Assembly (NCBI GenBank): GCA_963732095.1 | Contig: CAVSZA010000051.1 | Coordinates: 62,001-126,000 of the forward strand | Source of the DNA: AP-15 sp963732095 | GTDB lineage: Bacteria; Pseudomonadota; Alphaproteobacteria; ATCC43930; CGMCC-115725 | DNA length: 64,000 bases | Direction: 5' to 3' | Shown: positions 17,486 through 26,256 of the stretch, piece after piece | How positions within the stretch are numbered: the stretch's first letter is position 1 | Layout: each line of letters starts with the position of its first letter | Position numbers and translations under genes: made by a program | The notes under the pieces: model-generated | The model's input: only the letters and a program-made list of their open reading frames with translations | What the model was told of the DNA's origin: nothing | Databases searched by the model: none

Positions 17486-18412
17486 ATGGAAGAGATTTAT
17501 TGCTTTGGGGGCAACCCCCTCGATCGAGTGAGCCAGCGCCGCCAGGATGCCGGCTGGCTCGCGTCTTTGCTGGAGGACCCCAGCACACAGGTGCTGCCTT
17601 TGCACGGCCTCAAGCCGCAGATTCGCCATTCTTCGGCAGCGGCTCTGAATTGGCAGAGTGTTGCCCCTTGGCGGCCGCTGATCGACAGCGGCAGCACCCT
17701 CATTCTTCTCGGCACGTGCGAGGGTCGCGCCTATTTCGCGCTCGACGCCACGTCGGCGGAGATCCCTTCCGATGGCGATAGCGGCGCGATGGATGCGCGC
17801 GCGGCCGCTCCGATGATCGACGGAGGCGAGGCGGCAATTCTCGCCGAGGCGCGCTCGCTGATCGACTGGCACGACCGGCATCGCTTCTGTGCGAGATGCG
17901 GCACCCCGAGCGTCGTTGCTTCGGGAGGGTGGGTACGGCATTGCCCCGCCTGCAAGGCGCATCACTTTCCGCGCGTCGATCCGGTCGTGATCATGCTCGG
18001 GGTCAGGGGTGAGCGGTGCCTGCTCGGCCGCGGCCATCGGCGCCCCGGCGCCCGGTTTTCCTGTCTCGCCGGCTTTATGGAGCCGGGTGAGACCCTGGAG
18101 GAGGCGGTGCGCCGCGAAGTCCTCGAGGAATCGGGAATTCATATCGGACGCGTCCGTTACCTCGCTTCGCAGCCATGGCCGTTCCCATCGAGCCTGATGA
18201 TGGGCTTTCTCGGCGAAGCGCTGACCGAGGAGATCACGATCGATCCCGAAGAGCTCGCCGAGGTGCGCTGGTTCGAGCGCGAGGAGGTGCGGGCGATGGT
18301 CGAACGGTCGCGATCGGACGCCCCCATTCCGGACCTTCCGACATTGCCGCCGCCCTTGGCCATCGGTCATCAGATCGCCCGCCGCTGGGCCTTCGGCGTC
18401 GATACCGTGTAG
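17486..18412 (+). CDS. nudC: NAD(+) diphosphatase / NADH pyrophosphatase
   Basis: Nudix hydrolase of 308 aa that cleaves NAD(H) and can remove NAD caps from RNA. A zinc ribbon (CARCG, later CPACK) precedes FPRVDPVVIML, then the Nudix box GFMEPGETLEEAVRREVLEE, followed by the NudC-specific SQPWPFPSSLMMGF. AGGAGGT lies twelve bases upstream of ATG 17486, unusually far. A two-codon ATG-TTA-TAA mini-ORF starts at 17475 in between. No operon partner is evident. Confidence 0.94.
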   Translation: MEEIYCFGGNPLDRVSQRRQDAGWLASLLEDPSTQVLPLHGLKPQIRHSSAAALNWQSVAPWRPLIDSGSTLILLGTCEGRAYFALDATSAEIPSDGDSGAMDARAAAPMIDGGEAAILAEARSLIDWHDRHRFCARCGTPSVVASGGWVRHCPACKAHHFPRVDPVVIMLGVRGERCLLGRGHRRPGARFSCLAGFMEPGETLEEAVRREVLEESGIHIGRVRYLASQPWPFPSSLMMGFLGEALTEEITIDPEELAEVRWFEREEVRAMVERSRSDAPIPDLPTLPPPLAIGHQIARRWAFGVDTV

Positions 18413-18706
18413 TTGACCCTCGCCGGTCTAGCTGCGCCGAGCCCCACTCGCTCCGAGTGCACAGATTCTTTCAGTTGATGCAGCTCGACGTCCCCTCTGC
18501 GCTTTCCCGTGGGCCTTCAGCCCACGGACTTGTTCCGTGGGGAAGGCCGGGGATCCATTTTTGCCGTGGGCACCGGCTTTCGCCGGTGTAGCGGGATTTG
18601 ATGTGAGCGATGGTGCGTCATTGCCTGATGAATCGTGAAAATGACTCGGAGCCCTAGCTGTTTTTGCTGTTTTTTGCAGCGAAAATAGAGCGATCGGCTT
18701 TTGAAC
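18413..18706. repeat. Intergenic region with palindromic (REP-like) units
   Basis: No gene is seen. Two strong hairpins occur: CGTGGGC-CTTCA-GCCCACG at 18508-18526 and CACCGGC-TTTC-GCCGGTG at 18571-18588. The second, read on the minus strand, encodes the PAKAGA-type peptide typical of short palindromic repeats scattered in alphaproteobacterial genomes. The stretch 18656-18684 is one of three copies of a dispersed sequence (others near 43356 and 46036). The left end of the IS element follows directly. Confidence 0.6.
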
Positions 18707-18906
18707 TGCACCCCATGAGTGAGACACGGAAAATGAGGACAGGTTGACCGGCGTTGGATTGTGCCGGAATGGTGATGGACGTACACTGGTGAGGCCGGCG
18801 AAGCGGAGGCGGGCTCTGCTGGGGAGCAACCCGCCGAGGAATAGCCGGCCGGAAACTCACGGTGATGCGGCCGACGCCGGCGGGCGATGCTCGCCGGCGT
18901 CGCCGT

Positions 18907-19872
18907 TCATGGCATCGGTTGGGCATCGGGCATCACCGTAGATTTCCGTATCCCTTGAAAACCCACCGTGGTGAGAGGCGCGGTGGCGCGGGACCGCGCT
19001 CGGTGCTCGGCCTCGAACGCGACGGGCGTCTGATAGTCGAGCGCCGAGTGCAGGCGCTGGCGGTTGTAGACCTGGTCGATAAAGGCGCCGAGATGGCCCG
19101 CCGCGTCGCGGTGATCGCGGTACCGGGTGCCGTCGATCTCTTCGCACTTGAGCGTCCTGATGAAACGCTCGGCCTTGGCATTGTCGTAGGGATTGCCGAC
19201 CCGGCTCATGCTGGCGGCAATCCCGTGTGTGTCGAGCAGGCGGGTGTACTCGGCACAGGCGTATCGCACGCCGCGATCGGAATGGTGGACCAGGCTGCGC
19301 CAGGGCGGGCGGCGCGCCGTCAGCGCCATGGTCAGCGCCGCCACCGCCAGGCCGGCGCCGAGATGATCGGCCATCGCCCAGCCGATGACGCGGCGGCTGA
19401 AGGCATCGAGGATGATTGCCAGATAGGCGAATTCCGCCTGCAACCGGATGTAGAGCCTGCCCCCGCGAAGGCGGGGGTGATGTCGGCCACCCACAGCTGG
19501 TCCAGACCGCTGAGCTGCATGTCGCGCGCCCGGTTTGGCACCACCGGCCAGGGGTGCCGCCGATCGGTCGTCAGCGGCACGAACGGCCGCCGGCGCAGAC
19601 CCAGCAGATTGTCCTCGCGCATCAGGCGCAGCACGCGCTTGTGATTGACGATCAGGCCTTCGCGGCGCAGCTGTTGGGTGACGTAGCGGTAGCCGCGGCG
19701 ATAGCGGCCGTTGGCCAGCACCAGCCGCTGGATCGTGTCGCGCGCCGCGGTGTCGTGCTGACGCGGCGCGCTGGTCTGCCAGAAGCGGTAATAGCCGGCG
19801 CGGGCTGACGCGCGCCAGCCGGCACAGGCGCTCGATCGTGACTTGGCCTTGCGGCATCGCGCTCGTCATCAT
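18907..19872 (-). pseudogene. IS3-family transposase orfB, two frame disruptions
   Basis: Integrase-core transposase. The start (QVTIERLCRLARVS) runs out of frame near 19806, where AGCCCGCGCC appears to carry one extra C. The next frame continues as GYYRFWQTS to LSGLDQLWVADIT. There a 23-bp palindromic insertion (about 19454-19476) shifts the frame again. The third frame carries YIRLQAEFAYLAIILDAFS, HHSDRGVRYACAEY (catalytic Asp) and GNPYDNAKAERFIRTLK (catalytic Glu). All DDE motifs are recognisable, but no single frame spans them. The open frame at 18907-19872 covers only part of the true product in frame. Confidence 0.85.
19454..19476. repeat. Palindromic unit inserted inside the transposase gene
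   Basis: The sequence CCCCCGC-GAAG-GCGGGGG (19460-19477) forms a 7-bp stem with a 4-base loop. It separates WVADIT from YIRLQ, which adjoin in intact IS3 transposases. Translation of the insert gives PAFAGAG, a peptide often produced by alphaproteobacterial palindromic repeats. At 23 bp it also shifts the frame. Confidence 0.65.
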
Positions 19873-20279
19873 CTGGATGACTTCGTAGACCGCACGACCC
19901 CAGGCACGACGCTGGGTCGCACCCTCTCCCTCACATGCCGCAAGGCTCGCCGAAAAAAATCCAGATCGACCTGCTGCTGGCCGATCTTGCGCTCCAGCGC
20001 GGCGACCCGCCGTTGCGCCCGCGCCAGCTTGTCCTCGTCCGTCTCGCCCGTCTCACAGGCCGCCGGACATGCCGCCGGGCCCGCCACCGCTGGTCGCTTG
20101 CGCGGGCGGCCCAGCCCGCGCAACGCCGCCGGCCCTCCCTTGCGAACCTTGTCCCGCCACGCATACAAAAGCCGGCCGCGAAGCTGCAGATCCCGCGCAA
20201 CCGCGGCGACGCTCTCCCCTGCCGCCAGGCGCGCCAGCGCGGCCTCCTTCAATGCCGTCGCATACTCCCGGTGCTTCAT
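19869..20279 (-). CDS. IS3-family transposase orfA (HTH)
   Basis: Helix-turn-helix protein of 136 aa: YATALKEAALARLAAGESVA, then AVARDLQLRGRLLYAWRDKV. A second half carries a heptad pattern (DKLARAQRRVAALERKIGQQ) as in IS3/IS911 OrfA leucine zippers. Its stop overlaps the orfB start by four bases; IS3 elements normally join the two by -1 frameshifting. Intact by itself. Confidence 0.85.
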   Translation of the reverse strand: MKHREYATALKEAALARLAAGESVAAVARDLQLRGRLLYAWRDKVRKGGPAALRGLGRPRKRPAVAGPAACPAACETGETDEDKLARAQRRVAALERKIGQQQVDLDFFRRALRHVRERVRPSVVPGVVRSTKSSR

Positions 20280-20359
20280 CAGTTCCTCTCCTCGAGAAAC
20301 TGTCCGCTATTTTCCGTGTCTCATTTTTGGGGTGCACTACAGGCATGGCCGATCTGCAG

Positions 20360-21478
20360 TTAAAACAGACAAGACATTCGGAGCGACAAACGACGCTGCG
20401 GCTCATGCGGGTAGATTGTCACCGTCGCCGCGACTTGCCCGGTCTCGGTGACCACAGCGACTTTGACGCCGGTCCGATACCCCGGATCAAGCCCCATCGT
20501 CGGACGCGCGCCCGCGGGAGCCGCGAGCAGCAGGTCGCGTAGCTTCCCGGCGAACACCTGCACTGCAGCATCTTCCGCGGCTTGCCAAAGCCGAAGGCGC
20601 AGGTCGCTTTCGATGTGAACCAGGATCCTCGTCCGCCAGGCCAAGCGCACCATATCGATCATCCAGCGGTCGCCGGGCCGGCCATGATCGGCGATCTTGA
20701 ACCGGTTCGCGATCTGGCGCTCAAAGATGCCCGGCTCGCCTCGATCCACCGCGGTCGGGTCAGGCGCCAGCTCCAGAGCGAGCACCTCCTCCTTCTCGCC
20801 ACGGAACAGCGCCAGGATGCGGTGCGACGGCAATTTAGCCCGGGGCTCGCTGAACTCGAAATAATCGGCGAACTTGGCGCCGGACTCCGCTTTGCCCGCG
20901 CGAACGCGCGAAAGAAGACGACCGCGCAACCACACTTCCTCGCGCAAGGTCCCGATCAGCGTGGCGTCTTCGGTAAAACGCTCAATGAGGATCGCGCGGG
21001 CGCCTTCGAGTGCGGCGGCCGCATCACTCACCCCTTTATTCGGTTCGACGTACCGGCGAGCCACCTGCTCCGGGTATTAGTCGGGCCTCGCGAGAAGCGC
21101 CTCCGCCAGCGGCTCGAGACCCGCTTCGCGCGCCATTTGAGCCTTCGTCCGCCGTTTCGGCCGATAGGGCAAATAAAGATCTTCGAGCCGCGCCTTGCTG
21201 TCCGCCGCGTTGATCGCCTGCTTGAGCGCGGCGTCGAGTTTTCCTTGCTGGCCGATGCTATCGAGGATCGCGGCCCGACGCTCGTCGAGCTCGCGCAGAT
21301 ACCTCAGCCGCTCCTCGATCGTGCGCAACTGGGCGGCATCGAGCACCCCGGTCGCCTCCTTCCGGTATCGGGCAACGAAGGGCACGGTCGCTCCGCCGTC
21401 GAGCAACGAGATGGCAGCAGCGACCTGCTGCTCGCGGACGCCCAGCTCCTCGGCGATGCGCAGATTAATCGGCTTCAT
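20360..21478 (-). pseudogene. tex: Transcription accessory protein Tex, nonsense-broken and 3'-truncated
   Basis: Tex is an RNA-binding protein with a YqgF-like core and a C-terminal S1 domain, normally about 750-780 aa. Here ATG 21478 begins MKPINLRIAEELGV, and the frame runs to LLARPD. A TAA at 21079-21077 then interrupts it, and YPEQVARRYVEPNKG continues in the same frame with no shift. Homology proceeds to MGLDPGYRTGVKVAVV and stops at IYPHEPQRR near 20400, just before the IS element. The rest of the YqgF domain and the HhH and S1 domains are missing. The gene is dead unless the window joins unrelated pieces. Another copy elsewhere cannot be excluded. Confidence 0.85.
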
Positions 21479-21809
21479 TGATCTTGAACGGTTAGCTGGA
21501 GGGGAGTGAAACCACCCGAGTCGCCGTTCTAACCTGCCCCACAAGAAACGGTCAAAGCCGATGTCAGGTTAGACGCCGCCAGGCACCGCGGGGGCCGCTC
21601 TTTGTCGTGGCTTCGCCGGTTACCGGGACATCTCTGTGAAATCCTCTGCGTCGCACTGGTACGGTGCGGCTGAGCGAGAGGGATTCGGACGTGACGGTCT
21701 CTCTCGGAAACGGAGGCGGACCGGAAAGTTCAAGCGGAAAACGATCGTCGCTATCGCGGGGGGACCGAGGTTCGAATCTCGCTTCCTCCATCGGAGAGTC
21801 TAGAGCGAA

Positions 21810-22095
21810 CCTGATTTCGGGCGTACCCCATCGATGACCGTCGGGGCCCCCAAAGGGTAGGCGTCCCAAGGCCGATCGACCTCAAGCGGACCGGAGGACT
21901 GGCCACCCTTGGAATTGCGCAGATCGGCCGCGACACCACGAAACTCGCTCTTAAACTCGTCGAATGGGTTGAACGGGTGCGTCGCGAGCCTCGCAACCGT
22001 TGAGTTTAGCCCGCCGCCGGGGATGACCAGCGGCGGGAAGCCCGAGCCCACCTCTTCGTAATGGATGCGAACTTGGCCTCTTTCATCGGACGGAA
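21810..22095 (-). pseudogene. Truncated duplicate of the neighbouring alpha/beta hydrolase
   Basis: The minus strand reads GQVRIHYEEVGSGFPPLVIP, then GGGLNSTVARLATHPFNPF and FKSEFRGVAADLRNSKGGQS, ending near RPWDAY. This matches the first third of the intact hydrolase at 22202-22963 (DVRIRYEETGSGFPLLVTP; FKNDFRCITMDQRNANGG). No in-frame ATG is evident and homology ends after about 90 residues. It looks like the relic of a tandem duplication. The 265 bases before it (21545-21809) hold no gene I can recognise. Confidence 0.75.
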
Positions 22096-22201
22096 TGGTT
22101 TTCTCCCTTTCCCAATCACCCGCGCGAGCGGAGATCCAGAGGAAACCTGCGGTGCGACTCCTCCGGGCCCCGTTTTTGTCGATGGGTTGCCGGACCCCCG
22201 A

Positions 22202-22963
22202 CTATTGCGCCGCGGCGCGCATCGGGATGTGTGCTTTCAAGAAGCGGCGCACCCGGTCGATCGTGCGTTGTCTTAGCTCCTCCGGCTCCTTCCACGGGTA
22301 AACCGTGATCTCGGCGTTTGGCCCCAGCGAGGCGACATCAATCGAGGTCTGCAAGGGATGCCCTGGCACGTCATCCGGCAACACCATCATCGGGGTGCGG
22401 CAGTTCCTGATGAAGTCACGCGACACGCTGTACAGGAAATCGGGTTGCACTGCGTACAGGTTGTGCAGGTATTTCTCGATCGTGTCCATCGACAGGTCGG
22501 GCCGCCGCTTCGTGAAGTCGGGCACCCAGTTCTCTTTGCTATGGCGGTACATGACGGTCGGGTCTTCCGGCCGATGGCCGACGCTCTGGCAGAACACGGC
22601 GGCGACGACGCGGTTCGGCGCCCGCTGCATCAGCTTCCCGGCAAAGCAGCCGCCGATGCAGTAGCCCATGTAAAAGAATTCGTGAATGCCGAGGTGGTCC
22701 ATCAGCCCAAGCTGGTCGTCGGCGAACGCGTCCCAGGGGTTATCGACCTGCACTGGGCCGGTGGATTCGCCGCCATTGGCATTGCGCTGGTCCATGGTGA
22801 TGCAGCGGAAGTCGTTCTTGAACGCCTCCATCGCGTTGATGACCGCCGTCGGCCAGTTGCTGACTCGCGAATTCAATCCGCCGCCGGGCGTCACCAAGAG
22901 CGGGAAGCCGGAGCCAGTCTCCTCGTAGCGGATGCGGACATCGCCTCTTTGATAGAATGGCAT
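22202..22963 (-). CDS. Alpha/beta hydrolase with Cys at the nucleophile elbow
   Basis: Hydrolase-fold protein of 253 aa. The start is ATG 22963 (MPFYQRGDVRI), with GGAGGAG six bases upstream; the longer frame would translate the ribosome-binding site. Oxyanion region TPGGGLNS; nucleophile elbow GYCIGG has Cys where Ser is usual. LPDDVPGHP may supply the Asp and His. Substrate unknown. A truncated copy of the same gene lies 107 bp downstream. Confidence 0.85.
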   Translation of the reverse strand: MPFYQRGDVRIRYEETGSGFPLLVTPGGGLNSRVSNWPTAVINAMEAFKNDFRCITMDQRNANGGESTGPVQVDNPWDAFADDQLGLMDHLGIHEFFYMGYCIGGCFAGKLMQRAPNRVVAAVFCQSVGHRPEDPTVMYRHSKENWVPDFTKRRPDLSMDTIEKYLHNLYAVQPDFLYSVSRDFIRNCRTPMMVLPDDVPGHPLQTSIDVASLGPNAEITVYPWKEPEELRQRTIDRVRRFLKAHIPMRAAAQ

Positions 22964-22990
22964 GGCAGTCTCCTCCAAGGTTGCGACCAC

Positions 22991-23344
22991 CGCGCTTGGC
23001 GCGGCGGTCAGAGTGCGCAGGAAGACGTTTTAAGCCAATCGGTTGACGTTTCGGAAGCGTTTCGCAGCAAGCGGCTCCCGATCAGCTCCGGTCTGCCAAA
23101 AAAGTACAGGTGCACCTGCCGCGCACCGCGCTCGACGAGGGGCATCCGCTCCCGTGTCGAGCGGCAGTAGGATCGTCTCGAGACCTATTTCCGGGTACGG
23201 CGCGTCTCGCCCGCGTCGAGAGGCAAGAGCCTGAAGGATCTCGGCTACCAATCGGTCTACAACGCCGGCGACTTCAAGGAACTGGCCGACGACGGTTTAC
23301 AGACGCAGCCGACGTAATTCAGCCGTCGATGACGGCGATCGCTT
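22991..23344 (+). pseudogene. Gene debris including a rhodanese-like C terminus (23222-23317)
   Basis: No intact gene is found in this stretch. On the plus strand, 23222-23317 encodes KSLKDLGYQSVYNAGDFKEL and a stop, the conserved C-terminal end of rhodanese-like sulfurtransferase domains. Upstream sequence is interrupted by a stop and does not show the active-site Cys loop. On the minus strand a short tail, SVEIEAIAVIDG, resembles the end of RidA proteins, but it is too short to rely on. Confidence 0.55.
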
Positions 23345-23641
23345 CGATCTCGACCGATGCGCTACGCCCTGTTCCGGCAGGGCATGCCGGCCATGGCGGG
23401 CGCTCCGATCCGAGCGTTCGTGTGCCCGCGCGAGGGCCTGGAGGCGCCGGACCTGATGCTATCGTCAGCATCACGCACCGGGGCTGCACGAGGACGACCT
23501 CGTCGGCCACGTCTCGGTCAGGAGCCGTGGGAGGTCCTCAGCTTTCCGGCGATCGCCGAAGCCGACGAGGTGCACGCGATCGAGACGATCTGGGACCGCA
23601 ATGCTTCACTCGCCGTCTGGGGCGAGGCCTTGAGCGGACCT
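23345..23641 (+). pseudogene. Possible GMC-oxidoreductase fragment
   Basis: The plus strand from 23357 reads RYALFRQGMPAMAGAPIRAF, then a GLEAPDLML motif. This resembles the substrate-domain strands of GMC (choline/alcohol dehydrogenase) flavoproteins. In another frame shortly after, PGLHEDDLVGHVSVRSRG would be the next conserved piece. No start, FAD domain or C-terminal catalytic His region is present. I take it as a decayed internal fragment; the identification is weak. Confidence 0.35.
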
Positions 23642-24391
23642 CTACACGGCGAGGTCGCCCGAGCCGAGCCGGCGGTGAAACAATTCGAACACCAGCCCGT
23701 AGCAGTGATAGGCCAGGGCCGGGTCGTAGCGCGGCCCCTCGTCACGCAGGAAGGCGTGCTGGCCGTTGACCTCGTGCCACTGGAAGTTGGCCCCGACCTC
23801 TTCCAGCCGGGCCCGGATCAGGTTGCGGCCCTCGAGCGGGACATGTGGGTCCTGCCGGCCCCAGACGGTCAGCAATTCGCCTTTTATGTCGCCGGCGCGC
23901 TTTAGGCTATCGTCGCCCTTGCCGAGCGTGGCGGTATCGAGGTCGGTGGCGTAGAAGCAGGCGGCCGCCGGCACGTCCGGGTTCAGCGCGGCGCGGAACG
24001 CTAGATGGCCGCCGAGGCAGATGCCCATGACCCCGAGCCGCCCGGTGCATCTTGCATGGGCCGCCAGATAATCGAGACCGGCCCGTGCATCGCTGTCAAA
24101 GGCCGAGGTTTCCTTGGTGAATTTGAGGTCGTTGCCGCGGTCGGTGCCGAGCACGTCGTAAGCCAGCACGGTGCCGAGCGGCTCGTACTCGTGATAGACC
24201 TCAGGGGCGCCGACGACGTAACCCTGACCGGCAAGAAATGCCGCCATCCGCCGGATCGGGCCGGTGATCTGGTAGATCTCCGAGTACAACAGAATGCCCG
24301 GATAGCGGCCCGCCGCCGCCGGTCGAAACAGATGCAGGCGCATTGGCCCGGTCGGTGTCGGGATGTCGGCGAATTCCTCCTTGATGATCAT
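23642..24391 (-). CDS. Dienelactone hydrolase family protein
   Basis: Cytoplasmic alpha/beta hydrolase of 249 aa. ATG 24391 (MIIKEEFADIPTPTG) is chosen over a frame reaching 24583 because homologs begin there and the upstream codons look non-coding. The DLH triad is visible: nucleophile Cys in GICLGGH, Asp in VWGRQDPHVPLEG, His in NGQHAFLRDEGPRYD. The early YSEIYQITGPIRRMA and GYVVGAPEVYHEYEP segments fit the carboxymethylenebutenolidase family. These enzymes act in chloro-aromatic or beta-ketoadipate routes, but many family members have other substrates. Surrounding DNA is full of relics; this gene is intact. Confidence 0.9.
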   Translation of the reverse strand: MIIKEEFADIPTPTGPMRLHLFRPAAAGRYPGILLYSEIYQITGPIRRMAAFLAGQGYVVGAPEVYHEYEPLGTVLAYDVLGTDRGNDLKFTKETSAFDSDARAGLDYLAAHARCTGRLGVMGICLGGHLAFRAALNPDVPAAACFYATDLDTATLGKGDDSLKRAGDIKGELLTVWGRQDPHVPLEGRNLIRARLEEVGANFQWHEVNGQHAFLRDEGPRYDPALAYHCYGLVFELFHRRLGSGDLAV

Positions 24392-24826
24392 CTGGCTCGT
24401 GCTCCCGTCAGCGGAGCGCGACCTTACCCTGCGGTCGTCGTTCCGGCGAATACTCAGAGATGGCCGGGAGAATTCGGATTGCCGATCAAATAATCCCGCC
24501 GGCTCGCCCTCACCCGGCTTGATTTCCGCACGCATCCAACGGCCCCTACGGGTCGACGGAGCCGCTGGCATCGCTTGTGGCACTCGAAAGCCCCACAGTC
24601 CTGCCGGCAGAGGGTCTGCTTACTGAAGCAGTGAAACACACGCACGATGCGCCGAACCGCCCCCATGGCACGCCATGCGCTCACGAACTGGACTGAGACG
24701 TGTGCCCATAGTGCCCCAACAGAAGCTGTGCTGCAAAGATCGTGGCACGAAACCTCTGTGGGACGATCGCGGCATCAGCCCTTGGCTGGACGCGGCGACT
24801 TTTCGAGAGAGGGCCGAGGTTCTGAT
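24392..24826. other. No gene seen
   Basis: About 435 bases between the dienelactone hydrolase start and the FHA gene stop. Frames here lack family-like sequence. The DLH promoter should lie in the left part. Confidence 0.4.
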
Positions 24827-25468
24827 CTAAGATCTCGTGTACTGCGAAAATCGGGGCAACGCCAGTGGTCTAGCTATGGACACAGAAAAGACAAACAGGG
24901 AATCCACACCCCCGGCAATCACTTCATTCTTTCCAGCTCGCAGCAGAACATCATCGGTGCGGAAGTCACCGCCGATGCGCTGACCATTGACGATAGTTCC
25001 AAGCGTGCTGCGGAGGTCTCGCACATGATAACCTTCGTGGCGCTGCTCGATCATGAAGTGATTGCGCGATAGCCTGAACGGCCCGGTGTCATCGAGCACG
25101 AGATCTGGCTGCCGCGGTGGCAGTCCCTCCGCCGCAACAGGCCGCCGGCCGACAACGAACGGCCGATTGCCGAGCCCGACCGGGGCGTGCAATTGGCGCT
25201 GCAACCACGGATTCCCGGCAGCGAGATAGGCGTTATCGATGGGGCAGGCATCCCCGGTGAGTTTCACGATGAACTCGTCGAGGGTCTGGCAGACGACCAC
25301 AGCCGAGGCGCGACCGTGGGCAGATGCCTTGATCTCGACATTTCGCGCGTAATATGCGTGTTCGATCTGGTGATAGGGATAGCTGCGGTCCACCCCGTTG
25401 CCCGCGGTCCAGGTGTCGAATGCATACCCGTCAGGACGCCTCAGAACCGGTCCGATCACGATATTCAT
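24827..25468 (-). CDS. FHA-domain protein
   Basis: Protein of 213 aa beginning MNIVIGPVLRRPDGYAFDTW, with GGAGG eight bases upstream of ATG 25468. The C-terminal half is a forkhead-associated phosphothreonine-binding domain: RPFVVGRRP, LSRNHFMIE, YHVRDLRSTLGTIVNGQRI. The N-terminal ~90 residues are unassigned. FHA proteins read Ser/Thr phosphorylation or scaffold secretion systems; no kinase or secretion gene is near. Surrounded by non-coding and decayed sequence. Confidence 0.75.
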   Translation of the reverse strand: MNIVIGPVLRRPDGYAFDTWTAGNGVDRSYPYHQIEHAYYARNVEIKASAHGRASAVVVCQTLDEFIVKLTGDACPIDNAYLAAGNPWLQRQLHAPVGLGNRPFVVGRRPVAAEGLPPRQPDLVLDDTGPFRLSRNHFMIEQRHEGYHVRDLRSTLGTIVNGQRIGGDFRTDDVLLRAGKNEVIAGGVDSLFVFSVSIARPLALPRFSQYTRS

Positions 25469-25483
25469 GTTAGCAACCTCCAC

Positions 25484-25974
25484 GGACGACGCGCCGATCG
25501 ATTACGGGTGAGACGCTGGCTGAAATTACCCTTGGCCGAGAAGGAGCAGCGCTGGGAGGGCGATAAACACAGCTGTAAGTCTCTCCGCTCAAATCCATCT
25601 CCGCCATCGGCTTTCAGATCTTTCATGCACCCTCGCAATGGGCTCTTTGAGCATTAGGAAAAGTGGGACGCAGTGCGATCGAGAGCTAATTAAGCCCTGT
25701 AAATCTCGGTAAATGATGGTGAAACGAAATCATCGCCAAACGGGCCGGTGAGCGAATCCGGAAACCCAGAAGATGCGGGCGGAGTTGCCGGGTGCGACGG
25801 TTCCGGTTGTTTGGACAGGTTCCGGGGAGGAATAAGCTAAAGGTCGGTCGCCGGTTGCTGGTTCGGTCACGAGTCCGAAATCGCCGACAACATACCCCGC
25901 GGTGTGCCCGCCGACGATAAGGCGTCCCGCGGGACAGACCCGCGGTCGGCGCAAACGGCTCGCCGTTTTGCCGA
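25484..25974. other. No gene seen
   Basis: Roughly 490 bases with no recognisable gene. Only short frames with no family resemblance occur on either strand. Confidence 0.4.
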
Positions 25975-26256
25975 CTACTCAAACAGATCGCTGTGGGAAC
26001 CCAGCCTGACGAGCCGCAAAAACGTCAGGCGCGGGCTTAGCATAAATCAGCAGGAGGTCGGGCGAGAGATGGCAGTCTCAGTAGCCCTACCAATTGCCCG
26101 ACAAGGTATGGTCGCGGCTCCGAGGCGGTAGCGGGCGGTCGTTGACCAAAAGCTCGATGACGGCAACCAGCCGCTCGTCAAGATCCCCGGTAACGGGATA
26201 TCGCCTTCCTCTCCGATAGTCGCGTTGAATGCGGTGGAGCGCTCAATCCTCCGCAT
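25975..26256 (-). pseudogene. YafQ/RelE-family toxin, heavily decayed
   Basis: Begins MRRIERSTAF at 26256, overlapping the antitoxin stop. After a frameshift it continues DLDERLVAVIELLVNDRPLP, then RSRDHTLSGNW. In-frame TAG and TGA follow, then DCHLSPDLLLIYAKP, and after another shift LRLVRLGSHSDLFE and a stop at 25975-25977. The order of pieces matches YafQ toxins (mRNA endonucleases paired with DinJ). Two frameshifts and two nonsense codons make it non-functional. Confidence 0.8.

Larger units (their letters stand above)
18707..20336 (-). mobile_element. IS3-family insertion sequence, degenerate
   Basis: An element of about 1.63 kb bounded by imperfect terminal inverted repeats of roughly 37 bp. 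The left end begins TGCACCCCATGAGTGAGACA; the right end, reverse-complemented, begins TGCACCCCAAAAATGAGACA. Both then share CGGAAAAT. Two genes on the minus strand give the IS3 order orfA-orfB, overlapping by four bases. I could not find a clear target-site duplication. The orfB frame is broken twice, so the copy is probably not autonomous. It sits at the broken 3' end of tex. Confidence 0.85.

Noticed and set aside
15941..18370. 809-aa open frame antisense to the ScfR and nudC genes
   Set aside because: Shadow frame from high-GC codon bias; no family resemblance, while the plus strand encodes two clear families.
21077..21079. Possible stop-codon recoding in tex, by analogy with the TGA case
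   Set aside because: The codon is TAA, not TGA, the position is not a redox residue, and the gene is also truncated at its 3' end; this is ordinary decay.
21712..21790. tRNA-like sequence ending GAGGTTCGAATCTCGCTTCC plus TCCA
   Set aside because: The TTCGAAT looks like a T loop, but the flanking stem pairs only with an 8-base loop. The acceptor stem has a mismatch and base 33 of the supposed anticodon loop is not T. I do not call a tRNA.
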